DNA of 64,000 bases from Cobetia amphilecti (GTDB taxonomy: Bacteria > Pseudomonadota > Gammaproteobacteria > Pseudomonadales > Halomonadaceae). The DNA lies in the NCBI RefSeq assembly GCF_020217465.1, contig NZ_CP084115.1, positions 1,426,001 to 1,490,000 on the forward strand, read 5' to 3'. Shown one piece after another: positions 8,626 through 18,061 of this stretch (position 1 is its first letter; the number at the start of each line of letters is the position of its first letter). The position numbers and the translations under genes are program-made. The notes beneath the pieces were generated by a model. The model was not told the DNA's origin, made no database searches, and saw nothing but the letters and a program-made list of their open reading frames with translations.

Positions 8626-9927
8626 ATGAGCGATTCCTCCGCCCCGGCCACGTCCGGAAGCGCAGCACATGACCCCACTGGCGCCCCCGGCGCGGCGCTG
8701 ACCACCGCCGATGGCGTACCGCTGAAACAGAGCCTCAATCGCGCCATCCGTCGCAGTCGCATCAAGGCGTTGCTGCTGGTGGCGCCGTTGCTGGTCTTCA
8801 TCGGGCTGGCATTCGTCATGCCCATCTTCGACATGCTGTCACGCAGTGTCGACAACCCGGAAGTCTCCACCTATCTACCGCGCACCAGCGAGGTGCTGGT
8901 CGACTGGGACGGCGAAGGGTTGCCGGAAGAGGCCGCCTACGCCGCCCTGGCGCAGGATCTGGCCGCGGGACTCAAGGCGCGCAATCTCGGGCGCGTCGCC
9001 TCGCGTCTCAACTACGAAAAGTCCGGCATGCGGTCGCTGTTCATGAAGAGCGCCCGCCGTGCCGGTCGCATGGAGGCCCCTTACAAGGCCGCGCTGATCA
9101 AGGCCGATGAGGATTGGGAGGACCCGGATATCTGGCGTCTGATCAAACGCGAATCGTCGCCTCTCACCGCTTCCTACTATCTGGCGGCGGTGGATCGCCA
9201 GTTCTCACCGACAGGCGAGATCGTCGAGAAACCGGAGTATCTGCAGATCCACGTCTCGCTGTTCATCCGCACCTTCTGGATGAGCGCGGCGATCACCGGG
9301 CTGTGTCTGTTGCTGGCCTATCCGGTGGCCTGGCTGCTGGCGACCCTGCCAGCCAGTCGCGGCAATCTGCTGATGATTCTGGTGCTGCTGCCGTTCTGGA
9401 CCTCGCTGCTGGTGCGAACCACCACCTGGATCGCGATCCTGCAGCAGCAGGGGGTGCTCAATGACATGCTGGTGGGCGTCGGGATACTCGCCGAGGAGGC
9501 GCGTATCCAGATGATCTACAACAAGACCGGCACCATCATCGCGATGACCCACATCCTGCTGCCGTTCATGATCCTGCCGCTGTACTCGGTGATGAAGACC
9601 ATCCCGCCCAGCTACATGCATGCGGCGCGCTCGCTGGGTGCCGGGCCGATAACCGCCTTCCGGCGTGTCTACTTCCCGCAGACCTTGCCGGGCATCGGGG
9701 CGGGCTCGATTCTGGTCTTCATCCTCTCCATCGGCTACTACATCACGCCGGCACTGGTGGGCGGGCAGTCGGGCCGCTTCATCACCAACTTCATCGCCTA
9801 TCACATGCAGACCTCGCTCAACTGGGGCCTGGCAGCGGCCATTGGCTCGATACTGCTGGTCGTGGTGATCCTCTTCTATCTCGTCTACAACCGCCTGATC
9901 GGTGTGGACAAGGTCAAACTGGGGTGA
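8626..9927 (+). CDS. PotB-like ABC permease with large periplasmic insert
   Basis: 433 residues. After an Ala/Ser/Pro-rich N-terminal tail of about 45 residues comes one membrane segment (about 48-68), then a hydrophilic stretch of some 135 residues before the remaining five membrane helices. E. coli PotB is only about 275 residues and lacks this insert. The cytosolic EAA loop is seen as HAARSLGAGPITAFRRVYFP, which couples to the ATPase. GGAG stands before the ATG (AAGGAGTGCAGG region). It forms the transmembrane pore with the next gene product, which starts 4 bp after its stop. Confidence 0.85.
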   Translation: MSDSSAPATSGSAAHDPTGAPGAALTTADGVPLKQSLNRAIRRSRIKALLLVAPLLVFIGLAFVMPIFDMLSRSVDNPEVSTYLPRTSEVLVDWDGEGLPEEAAYAALAQDLAAGLKARNLGRVASRLNYEKSGMRSLFMKSARRAGRMEAPYKAALIKADEDWEDPDIWRLIKRESSPLTASYYLAAVDRQFSPTGEIVEKPEYLQIHVSLFIRTFWMSAAITGLCLLLAYPVAWLLATLPASRGNLLMILVLLPFWTSLLVRTTTWIAILQQQGVLNDMLVGVGILAEEARIQMIYNKTGTIIAMTHILLPFMILPLYSVMKTIPPSYMHAARSLGAGPITAFRRVYFPQTLPGIGAGSILVFILSIGYYITPALVGGQSGRFITNFIAYHMQTSLNWGLAAAIGSILLVVVILFYLVYNRLIGVDKVKLG

Positions 9928-9930
9928 CAG

Positions 9931-10782
9931 ATGGCCATACCTTCCTATGCAACTCGTGGTGAGCGGATCTGGCATTGGGTGTTCTGCGTGCTGTGCACGC
10001 TGATCTTCCTGTTCCTGATCGGGCCGATCCTGGTGATCATTCCGCTCTCGTTCAATGCCGAACCCTACTTCACCTTCTCGGAGAAGATGCTGTCGCTGGA
10101 CCCGGAGGGCTACTCGCTGCGCTGGTATCAGGAGTTCTTCACCTCGGATGAGTGGATGCGCTCGATCAAGAACAGCATCATCGTGGCGGTGTGCGCGACG
10201 GTGCTGGCCACGGTACTGGGCACGCTTGCCGCACTGGGGCTTTCCAGCCGTTTCATGCCGTTTCGCAATACCATCATGGCGATCCTGATCTCGCCGATGA
10301 TCGTGCCGCTGATCATCAGCGCCGCGGCGATGTTCTTCTTCTTCTCGAAACTGGGGCTGACCCAGACCTATCTGGGCGTGATTCTGGCGCACACGGCGCT
10401 GGGCATTCCCTTCGTGGTGATCACGGTGACGGCGACGCTGTCCGGCTTCGATCACTCGCTGACACGTGCGGCGCACTCGCTGGGGGCCAGTCCGAGTCGC
10501 ACCTTCTTCCGCATCATCCTGCCGCTGGTGACGCCGGGGGTGGTGTCCGGTGCGCTGTTCGCCTTCATCACCTCGTTCGATGAAGTCGTGGTGGTGCTGT
10601 TCATCGCCGGGCCGGCGCAGACCACCATCCCGATCCAGATGTGGTCCGGTATCCGCGAGGAGATCAGCCCGACGATTCTGGCGGTGGCCACGCTGCTGGT
10701 GATGGTCTCGATCCTGCTGCTGACGACACTGGAGCTGATTCGCCGCCGCAATGAACGTCTGCGCGGCCTGACGCCGAGCTGA
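9931..10782 (+). CDS. PotC-like ABC permease
   Basis: 283 residues, six predicted membrane helices and a clear EAA loop (TRAAHSLGASPSRTFFRIIL). It pairs with the preceding PotB-like subunit. The 3-bp gap between the two genes implies translational coupling. A perfect 21-bp hairpin after the stop ends the operon and also faces the convergent regulator gene. The length fits PotC. It belongs to the inner-membrane part of the polyamine-type importer. Confidence 0.9.
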   Translation: MAIPSYATRGERIWHWVFCVLCTLIFLFLIGPILVIIPLSFNAEPYFTFSEKMLSLDPEGYSLRWYQEFFTSDEWMRSIKNSIIVAVCATVLATVLGTLAALGLSSRFMPFRNTIMAILISPMIVPLIISAAAMFFFFSKLGLTQTYLGVILAHTALGIPFVVITVTATLSGFDHSLTRAAHSLGASPSRTFFRIILPLVTPGVVSGALFAFITSFDEVVVVLFIAGPAQTTIPIQMWSGIREEISPTILAVATLLVMVSILLLTTLELIRRRNERLRGLTPS

Positions 10783-10856
10783 CCACTGTCCTCGACCCTC
10801 TGCCCTTTGCTCTTGAGTGCTGAGCGCTTGATGGCTGTGAGAAACAGGAGTCGCAA

Positions 10857-10905
10857 GAAACGCCCTTGCCCCCGCAGAGTCTGTCTGCGGGGGCAAGGGC
10901 GTTTC
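10857..10905. terminator. Bidirectional terminator hairpin, 21-bp perfect stem
   Basis: Arms 10857-10877 and 10885-10905 are exact complements around a 7-nt loop, between the convergent PotC-like gene and the sigma-54 activator gene. GTTTC/GAAAC ends give a short T-tract in both directions. Confidence 0.75.
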
Positions 10906-10962
10906 AGGGCCAGGGCTTGAAGACAGGGCTTGGAGACAGGGCTTGAGGAAAAGCCTGCTGCG

Positions 10963-13071
10963 TCAGGCCGCGCCGAGTCGCTTGTAGAGCGTGGTGCGGC
11001 TGATGCCCAGCTCCCGCGCGAGACGCGAGACGTTGCCGCCCAGCGCGTCCAGCGCACTCTGCAGCTCCTCGGCACTGGAGAGATCATGCAGCGAGGGCAG
11101 GCCGCTCGGTTGCGAGGGCTGGTGGGCAATCTCGCCCTCTGCCGCGTGGCAGTCGCCCGCCAGCATCACATGGCACGGCTCCAGGGTCGGCCCATCGCAC
11201 AGTGCCAGCGCCAGACGCAGCACGTTGTCCAGCTCGCGCACGTTGCCGGGCCAGTCATGCTGGGTGAGGCGATCGAGGAAGGCGGGCGTGATGCGCGGCA
11301 GCTCACGTTGCTGCTCCCCGCACAGCCGTGTCAGCAGGGCACGACTCAGTCCGGCGATGTCGTGACGCTCCCTCAGCGGCGGCAGGGCGATGGTGGCCCC
11401 ACACAGGCGATAGTAGAGATCCGCCCGGAAGCGCCCGGCCTTGACCAGCTCGCTGAGGGGCTGATGGGTGGCGGCGACCAGTTCGAAATCGACCCGCTGC
11501 GGCTTGCCGCCGCCCAGCGGGGTGACTTCACGCTCCTGCAGCACGCGTAGCAGACGCGCCTGCACATGCAGTGGCATGTCGCCGATCTCATCCAGAAACA
11601 GGCGCCCGCCATTGGCCTCGAGCAGGCGGCCTTCGCGTCCGGCGGGGTCGGCACCGGTAAAGGCGCCGCGCCGATAGCCGAACAGCTCGGCCTCGACCAG
11701 CTCATCAGGCAAGGCGGCGCAGTTGATGGCGACCAGCGGCTGATGGGCGCGATGACTGGCCTGATGCAGCGCCTTGACCACTTCCTCCTTGCCGACGCCG
11801 GTCTCGCCCTGCAGCAGTAGTGGCAGGCGGGCGTTCACCAGCCGCGCCAGCAGTTCGCAGACTCTGGCCCAGCCGGCATCGCCATGATGCAGGCGCGCGA
11901 GGCTCGGGTGGCACGCAGTCTCTCGAGTGGCGACTTCGGCCGGTGGCTGGCTTGCGGAGCGCTCGGCCGGCGCACGGGCCACGACCCGTGGCCTGGGCGG
12001 GGCTGCACACAGGGTGTAGCCCGTGAAGCGCGGGTGTTGTGTGAGCATCAGGCACTGCGCATTGGCGAGCTGGGCCAGCGGCGCCCAGTCCAGCTGCCAG
12101 CGTGCCAGCGGCTGGCCCAGCAGCAGGTGGATGTCATCGCGGGTGGCGCAGCTGTCGCTGTCCGCTGCATTGGCTGCGCTGTCCGTTGCGTTGGCTGCGT
12201 TTTCGGAAGCGGGCGTGAGTTCAAGATGAGCCGCCAGCAGCTGCAGTCCCCGGCGACTGGCGGCAGCGACCTGACCTTGCGGCGTGACGGCCAGCAGGGC
12301 CGCACTGGGCGAGTCCAGCTGCGAGCGGTTGAGATGCAGGCGCAACAGGTGATGGTCGTGCCCATGCGCCTCGCCCAGACGGCGTTGCTCGATGTCATCC
12401 GCCAGTACGCCGAGCATGCCGAGGCTGTACTGGCGCACACGGTAGGGATCGCAGATCAGTCCCAGGCACCCCTCGCAGGCGCCGGGCGTCAGGCCTCGAT
12501 TGGCACTCCAGCTGGCGGGTGCCAGCAGCGCGGCACTGGCACTGGCCAGCCCCTTGAGGCATTCGGCGTCATGCGCTTCGAGCGCGATGCGCGCCAGGCG
12601 ATTGGCACGCGGTGCATTCAGGGTCTCGGCGATGGCGTTGTGACCCAGCGACTCCTCACGCCAGCGCGCGCCGGGGTGCAACAGGGGGGCGTCATTGCCC
12701 AGCAGCTGTTGATGGCCGTAGCTTGCCAGCACCACGCCGTCGCGGTCGGTCAGCACCAGACACGCCTGCCAGTGATCGAGCAGGTTGAGGGTATGGCCGG
12801 CCACCGCTGACGCCACCGTCGCCATCAGGTTGGCGGCCTGACGCTGACGCCAGACGAGCTCCTCCGGCGGACACCTGAGGGTTGAGGGCGGCAGCGACGA
12901 GGGGAAAGAAGAGGGAAGAGAAGAGGAGGGAGCAGGTGGAAGCGCCGCCGCAGACGTTGCGCAGGCGGCGCTTGGATCGAGCGCCTGATCCTCTGCGTGG
13001 TGAGCTGGATGCTTGGCCGAATGATGAGCAGCGTGGCGCGCTGAGTGTTTGGCGGCGTGGGGTAGTGGCAT
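10963..13071 (-). CDS. AcoR-type sigma-54-dependent transcriptional activator with His-rich N-terminus
   Basis: 702 residues. The order is a His/Ala-rich tail (about residues 5-27, eight His), a Ser/Pro linker, a GAF-like sensor with REESLGHNAIAET (about 70-230), a linker, then the AAA+ domain: Walker A GETGVGKEE near 420, the sigma-54 contact loop GAFTGA near 468, and Walker B LFLDEIGD near 490. A Fis-type HTH (NVSRLARELGISRTTLYKRL) is at the end. AAGGGA precedes the ATG, so the His-rich start looks real. It is divergent from the glp-like operon, whose leader has a sigma-54 promoter match and TGTTCA repeats, so it very likely activates that operon in response to a small ligand. The ligand is unknown. 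Confidence 0.9.
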   Translation of the reverse strand: MPLPHAAKHSARHAAHHSAKHPAHHAEDQALDPSAACATSAAALPPAPSSSLPSSFPSSLPPSTLRCPPEELVWRQRQAANLMATVASAVAGHTLNLLDHWQACLVLTDRDGVVLASYGHQQLLGNDAPLLHPGARWREESLGHNAIAETLNAPRANRLARIALEAHDAECLKGLASASAALLAPASWSANRGLTPGACEGCLGLICDPYRVRQYSLGMLGVLADDIEQRRLGEAHGHDHHLLRLHLNRSQLDSPSAALLAVTPQGQVAAASRRGLQLLAAHLELTPASENAANATDSAANAADSDSCATRDDIHLLLGQPLARWQLDWAPLAQLANAQCLMLTQHPRFTGYTLCAAPPRPRVVARAPAERSASQPPAEVATRETACHPSLARLHHGDAGWARVCELLARLVNARLPLLLQGETGVGKEEVVKALHQASHRAHQPLVAINCAALPDELVEAELFGYRRGAFTGADPAGREGRLLEANGGRLFLDEIGDMPLHVQARLLRVLQEREVTPLGGGKPQRVDFELVAATHQPLSELVKAGRFRADLYYRLCGATIALPPLRERHDIAGLSRALLTRLCGEQQRELPRITPAFLDRLTQHDWPGNVRELDNVLRLALALCDGPTLEPCHVMLAGDCHAAEGEIAHQPSQPSGLPSLHDLSSAEELQSALDALGGNVSRLARELGISRTTLYKRLGAA

Positions 13072-13152
13072 GCGATGTCCCTTGTGCGGCGGGCCTTTCA
13101 GGCCTCTGTTGTTATTGGTGCTGTTATCGATGCTGTGATCGGTCTGGGGGAG

Positions 13153-13224
13153 TGTTCACGGCAATGTTCACTTGTGCGTGGTGAGTGTTCAGTTCCGAGG
13201 ACTCCAGTGTGCAGACACTGTTCA
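13153..13224. promoter_or_regulatory. Cluster of TGTTCA half-sites, candidate activator binding region
   Basis: TGTTCA occurs at 13153, 13165, 13186 and 13219, and AGTGT-GCAG-ACACT forms an inverted repeat at 13206-13219. A related TGTGAACACT lies near 13420. The cluster sits about 160-230 bp upstream of the sigma-54 promoter, the usual distance for enhancer sites of such activators. Confidence 0.5.
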
Positions 13225-13382
13225 TCAGAGTAGCGGCAGACGCGGCGGATGACGGGCTAGACCATGGTCTGCCCCTGCCTTGGTCGCATCTGGCAAGTGG
13301 CTGAATGATCGACAGAAGAGCGGAATCCGGCGCCCTCCGAGGGGCGATGGAGGCTGTCTGTGGGCAGGGGGTTGCGCGCGGC

Positions 13383-13397
13383 TGGCACAGGGTTCGC
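13383..13397 (+). promoter_or_regulatory. Sigma-54 (-24/-12) promoter
   Basis: TGGCACAGGGTTCGC keeps the invariant GG-N10-GC spacing (GG 13384-13385, GC 13396-13397) and the full TGGCAC box; the -12 box is TCGC instead of TTGC. It would start transcription near 13408, some 78 nt before the first gene of the glp-like operon. A sigma-54 activator gene is divergent. Confidence 0.65.
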
Positions 13398-13485
13398 TTG
13401 AGGATAGTCACCAGGTGGGTGTGAACACTCGGCAGTGGTTGGCCGTGTCCTTGCCCCGATGACTTTCACCAGACGAGACAGCGCC

Positions 13486-14640
13486 ATGTCCTTGAGCCTT
13501 GAGGCGGTCACCCGCCGGGTTGGCCGCGAGACCCATATCGACAGGGTGGACCTGACCTTCGAGCCCGGCTCCTTCAATGTGCTGCTGGGACGCACCCTGT
13601 CCGGCAAGACGTCGCTGATGCGCCTGATGGCGGGTCTCGATGTGCCCAGTGACGGGCGCATCGTGATGAACGGCGAGGACGTGACCGGCCGTCCAGTGCG
13701 CGAGCGCAACATCTCGATGGTCTATCAGCAGTTCATCAACTACCCGAGCCTGAGCGTCTACGACAACATCGCCTCGCCGCTGAAGCTGGCGCGCATGGCG
13801 CCGGAGGAAATCCGCCGCCGCGTGCACGAGATCGCCGAGATGCTGCATATCGAGCAGTTTCTTGCGCGTCAGCCGGCGGAGTTGTCCGGTGGCCAGCAGC
13901 AGCGCACGGCCATGGCGCGGGCGCTGGTCAAGGACGCCGACCTGGTGCTGTTCGATGAACCGCTGGTCAATCTCGACTACAAGCTGCGCGAAGAACTGCG
14001 CCACGAGATGCGCAGCCTGTTCGCGACCCGCAACACCATTGCCGTCTACGCCACCACCGAGCCCGGCGAGGCGCTGGCACTCGGCGGCACCACCACCCTG
14101 ATGCATGAAGGGCGGGTGCTGCAGTCCGGGCCTACCGAGGCCGTCTACCATCATCCACTGAGTGTCGAGGCGGCGAAGCTCTACTCCGAGCCGCAGATCA
14201 ATCTGTTCGAGGCCGAGGTGCGCGGACGTGAGCTGGCGTTCTCCGGCGCGGCCAGTGCCGGCGAGCAGGGCAGCCGTTTCGTGCTGCCCACGCCACTGGC
14301 GGGGATCGAGAGCGGGGCCTACCGCTTCGGCATCCGCCCCAGCCATCTGGGGCTGGCACCTCTGGCCGATGATGATCTGGAGTTCGCCGTCACGGTGGAT
14401 ATCGCCGAGATCTCCGGCTCCGAGACCTTCCTGCATGTCAGCAATGACGATCACTCGCTGGTCCTGCATCTGGCCGGCATCCACGACTTCGCCGTGGATG
14501 ATGCCATCCGCGTCTATGCCCCCGCCCACAAGCTGTTCGTCTATGCCGCCGATGGTGGTGACGGGGCGGAACAGCATGGCGATGGGGCACTGATCCGCTC
14601 GCCCGAGCGACCCACCACGACTGGCGGAGGGCTGGCCTGA
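13486..14640 (+). CDS. glpS: GlpS-like ABC importer ATPase (lacks H-loop histidine)
   Basis: 384 residues, first gene of the operon. Walker A is GRTLSGKT (35-42), Q-loop near 81, signature LSGGQ (133-137) and Walker B LVLFDEP (153-159), all usable. The switch histidine of the H-loop is replaced: where family members read YVTHDQ it has YATTEP (Thr191). A TOBE-like end follows. The partner ATPase has the reverse defect (poor signature, good H-loop). In Rhizobium leguminosarum GlpS/GlpT power a glycerol importer. ATG 13486 begins the conserved region; longer GTG starts lack an SD. Its stop overlaps the next start by one base. Confidence 0.85.
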   Translation: MSLSLEAVTRRVGRETHIDRVDLTFEPGSFNVLLGRTLSGKTSLMRLMAGLDVPSDGRIVMNGEDVTGRPVRERNISMVYQQFINYPSLSVYDNIASPLKLARMAPEEIRRRVHEIAEMLHIEQFLARQPAELSGGQQQRTAMARALVKDADLVLFDEPLVNLDYKLREELRHEMRSLFATRNTIAVYATTEPGEALALGGTTTLMHEGRVLQSGPTEAVYHHPLSVEAAKLYSEPQINLFEAEVRGRELAFSGAASAGEQGSRFVLPTPLAGIESGAYRFGIRPSHLGLAPLADDDLEFAVTVDIAEISGSETFLHVSNDDHSLVLHLAGIHDFAVDDAIRVYAPAHKLFVYAADGGDGAEQHGDGALIRSPERPTTTGGGLA

Positions 14641-15877
14641 TGGCGGAAATACACCTCAATGATCTGGCGCACAGCTACCTGGCGGCGCCCACCGCGGACA
14701 GTGATTACGCCATCCGGCGCATGAATCATGTCTGGCAGCAGGGCGGCGCCTATGCACTGCTCGGCCCGTCGGGGTGTGGCAAGAGCACGCTGCTCAACAT
14801 CATCTCCGGGCTGCTGGCCCCCTCCGAGGGCGAGGTGCGCTTCGATGATCGCGTGGTCAATCGGCTGCCGCCGGAAGAGCGCAACATTGCCCAGGTTTTC
14901 CAGTTCCCGGTGGTCTACGACACCATGACGGTCTTCGACAATCTGGCCTTTCCGCTGCGCAATCAGCGCCAGCCGGAGCACAAGGTGCAGTCCCGGGTGC
15001 GTGAGATCGCCCAGGTGCTGGAGCTGGAAGACCTGCTGACTCGGCGTGCCAGCAACCTGACGGCCGACGAGAAGCAGAAGGTCTCGATGGGCCGTGGCCT
15101 GGTGCGCGATGACGTGGCCGCCATCCTGTTCGATGAACCGCTGACGGTCATCGACCCCCACCTCAAGTGGAAGCTGCGCCGCAAGCTCAAGCAGATCCAC
15201 GAGCAGTTCAACATCACCATGGTCTACGTCACCCATGATCAGCTGGAGGCCTCGACCTTCGCCGACAAGATCGCGGTGATGTACGAGGGCCGCATCGTGC
15301 AGTTCGGCACCCCGCGCGAGCTGTTCGAGGACCCCGCTCACACCTTCGTGGGCTACTTCATCGGCTCACCGGGCATGAACCTGGCCAGCATCACGCTGGA
15401 ATCGCAGGGCGTGCGGCTCGGCACGGGGGAGGATGCACCCTTGCTGCATCTTCCACGAGCGCTGCTAGCGACACTGGCGGAGCGCAAGGGCGAGTTGAAA
15501 CTGGGCATTCGCCCCGAATTCGTCGAGCTCGAGGCCAGCGACAGCTCATCAGCGGCGGCGGTTCCCGACACCCGCGAGCATTGGCTGAGTGGTCAGGTCA
15601 CGCTGGTGCAGGACCTGGGGACCTACAAGGTGGTGGATCTCGACATCGGTGGCGGCTGCCTGTTCAAGGCGCGCATCGAGGAAGATGCGCTGCTGCCGAC
15701 AGGCCGCGTGCGTCTGCGCCTGCCGGCCCGCTGGCAGCGCTTCTATCTCGATGAGCACCTGCTGGACCTGTCACAGGCCGGCGCGCCCGACAGTGGCGAG
15801 GCGGACAGCTTTGCCAGAGGGGAGAGTGGCGGCCCTGTCAGAGGGGAAGATGACCAGCGGCCGGGAGGAAACGCCTG

Positions 15878-15878
<1 letters not shown>
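14640..15878 (+). CDS. glpT: GlpT-like ABC importer ATPase (degenerate signature motif)
   Basis: 412 residues. Walker A GPSGCGKST (42-50), Walker B ILFDEP (162-167) and H-loop YVTHDQ (His199) are intact, but the ABC signature reads LTADEKQK (140-147) in place of LSGGQ. Paired with GlpS this leaves one canonical ATP site (GlpT Walker motifs and His with GlpS LSGGQ) and one degenerate site. The symbol follows the rhizobial glycerol importer and is unrelated to the E. coli glycerol-3-phosphate antiporter GlpT. The C-terminal 130 residues are TOBE-like, with an acidic tail. TGATG overlaps join it to both neighbours. Confidence 0.85.
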
Positions 15879-16747
<869 letters not shown>

Positions 16748-16758
16748 GGAGACGAGTG

Positions 16759-17559
16759 ATGACCACACGCAAGCGTCTGGTAATGACGATCTATCTGCTG
16801 TTCCTGCTGGTGCCGATCTACTGGCTGCTGATCATGTCCTTCAAGTCGAATCAGGAGATTCTCGGCGGCCTGACCCTGTGGCCCGAGAACTTCACCTTCG
16901 ACAACTATCGGGTGATCTTCACCGACCCCAGCTGGTACATGGGCTACCTCAACTCGATGAGCTACGTGGTGCTCAACATGCTCATCTCGCTGGCGGTGGC
17001 GCTGCCGGCGGCCTATGCCTTCTCGCGCTATCGCTTCCTGGGCGACAAGCATCTGTTCTTCTGGCTGCTGACCAATCGCATGGCGCCGCCGGCGGTCTTC
17101 CTGCTGCCGTTCTTCCAGCTCTATTCCTCGGTGGGGCTGTTCGATACCCCGCTGGCGGTGGCACTCGCGCACTGTCTGTTCAACGTGCCGCTGGCGGTCT
17201 GGATTCTGGAAGGCTTCATGTCCGGCGTACCCAAGGAGATCGATGAGACGGCCTATATCGACGGCTACAGCTTCCCGCGCTTCTTCCTGACGCTGTTCAT
17301 TCCGATGATTCGCCCGGGAATCGGGGTGACCGCCTTCTTCTGCTTCATGTTCTCGTGGGTGGAGCTGTTGCTGGCGCGAACCCTGACCTCGACGGAGGCG
17401 AAACCGATAGCGGCGGTGATGACGCGAACGGTCTCGGCCTCGGGCATCGACTGGGGCGTGCTGGCCGCCGCCGGTGCCCTGACGCTGATTCCCGGCATTC
17501 TGGTGATCTACTTCGTGCGCAACCATGTCGCCAAGGGCTTCGCCCTGGGCCGGGTGTGA
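16759..17559 (+). CDS. glpQ: GlpQ-like ABC permease
   Basis: 266 residues, six predicted helices, of the MalG/UgpE side of the carbohydrate permease family. The EAA loop DETAYIDGYSFPRFFLTLFI is clear. TGAGGAG stands 7 nt before ATG 16759; a GTG three bases earlier is possible but less well spaced. The symbol follows the rhizobial operon, not the E. coli phosphodiesterase GlpQ. It works as heterodimer with GlpP in the inner membrane. Confidence 0.87.
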   Translation: MTTRKRLVMTIYLLFLLVPIYWLLIMSFKSNQEILGGLTLWPENFTFDNYRVIFTDPSWYMGYLNSMSYVVLNMLISLAVALPAAYAFSRYRFLGDKHLFFWLLTNRMAPPAVFLLPFFQLYSSVGLFDTPLAVALAHCLFNVPLAVWILEGFMSGVPKEIDETAYIDGYSFPRFFLTLFIPMIRPGIGVTAFFCFMFSWVELLLARTLTSTEAKPIAAVMTRTVSASGIDWGVLAAAGALTLIPGILVIYFVRNHVAKGFALGRV

Positions 17560-17632
17560 TCGTCACCAGGCCGAGCGCCGCTGTCATTGCCGTCAGCAAG
17601 TCTCTGCTGGCGGCCCACAAGAGGACATGATG

Positions 17633-17905
17633 ATGGAATGGATGGCCTGGACACTGCCCACGTCACTCTTCTTTGCCGGTATCGGCACCCTGCTGCTGGG
17701 CATGACCGCCTGGCAGTTCGTGACCCCGACGCTGAGTCGGCAGGGATTTCTGCCCATCGCGACCACGCGGGGCGACAGACTGTTCATCGGCCTGCTCTCC
17801 AGCGGCTGGCTGCATCTGCTGTGGTTGGGCTTTACCGATCAGGTGCTGTGGATGATCAGCATCGTGTGTGTCGTCTGGATGCTGGTGTTGATGAAGTGGG
17901 GATGA
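17633..17905 (+). CDS. glpU: DUF2160 small membrane protein (GlpU-like)
   Basis: About 90 residues with three hydrophobic segments (roughly 9-28, 47-62 and 66-85) separated by short polar turns. DUF2160 proteins accompany the GlpSTPQ-V importers, where this gene is called glpU; the molecular role is unknown. Three in-frame ATGs follow each other at 17627, 17630 and 17633; AGAGGA ends at 17625, so the third gives the best spacing. The last codons contain a short direct repeat GATGAAGTGGG that continues just past the stop. Confidence 0.82.
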   Translation: MEWMAWTLPTSLFFAGIGTLLLGMTAWQFVTPTLSRQGFLPIATTRGDRLFIGLLSSGWLHLLWLGFTDQVLWMISIVCVVWMLVLMKWG

Positions 17906-18061
17906 AGTGGGGATGACATGCGGGGAGATGTGAAGAGGAGAGAGCGCTGACGACAGGCAGCGTCGCCCGGTGGCAACACGGAACCGGACAGCCTGAGGGG
18001 AGTCCCAAGCGGTTCTGACTGGCATCCGCCAGTGTCATTCGCCGCTCTGGAATCTCGTTGC

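Noticed and set aside
9205-10896. 563-codon minus-strand ORF opposite the permease genes
   Set aside because: Antisense to two clear permeases; composition dominated by Arg/Gln/His/Asp and no recognisable motif.
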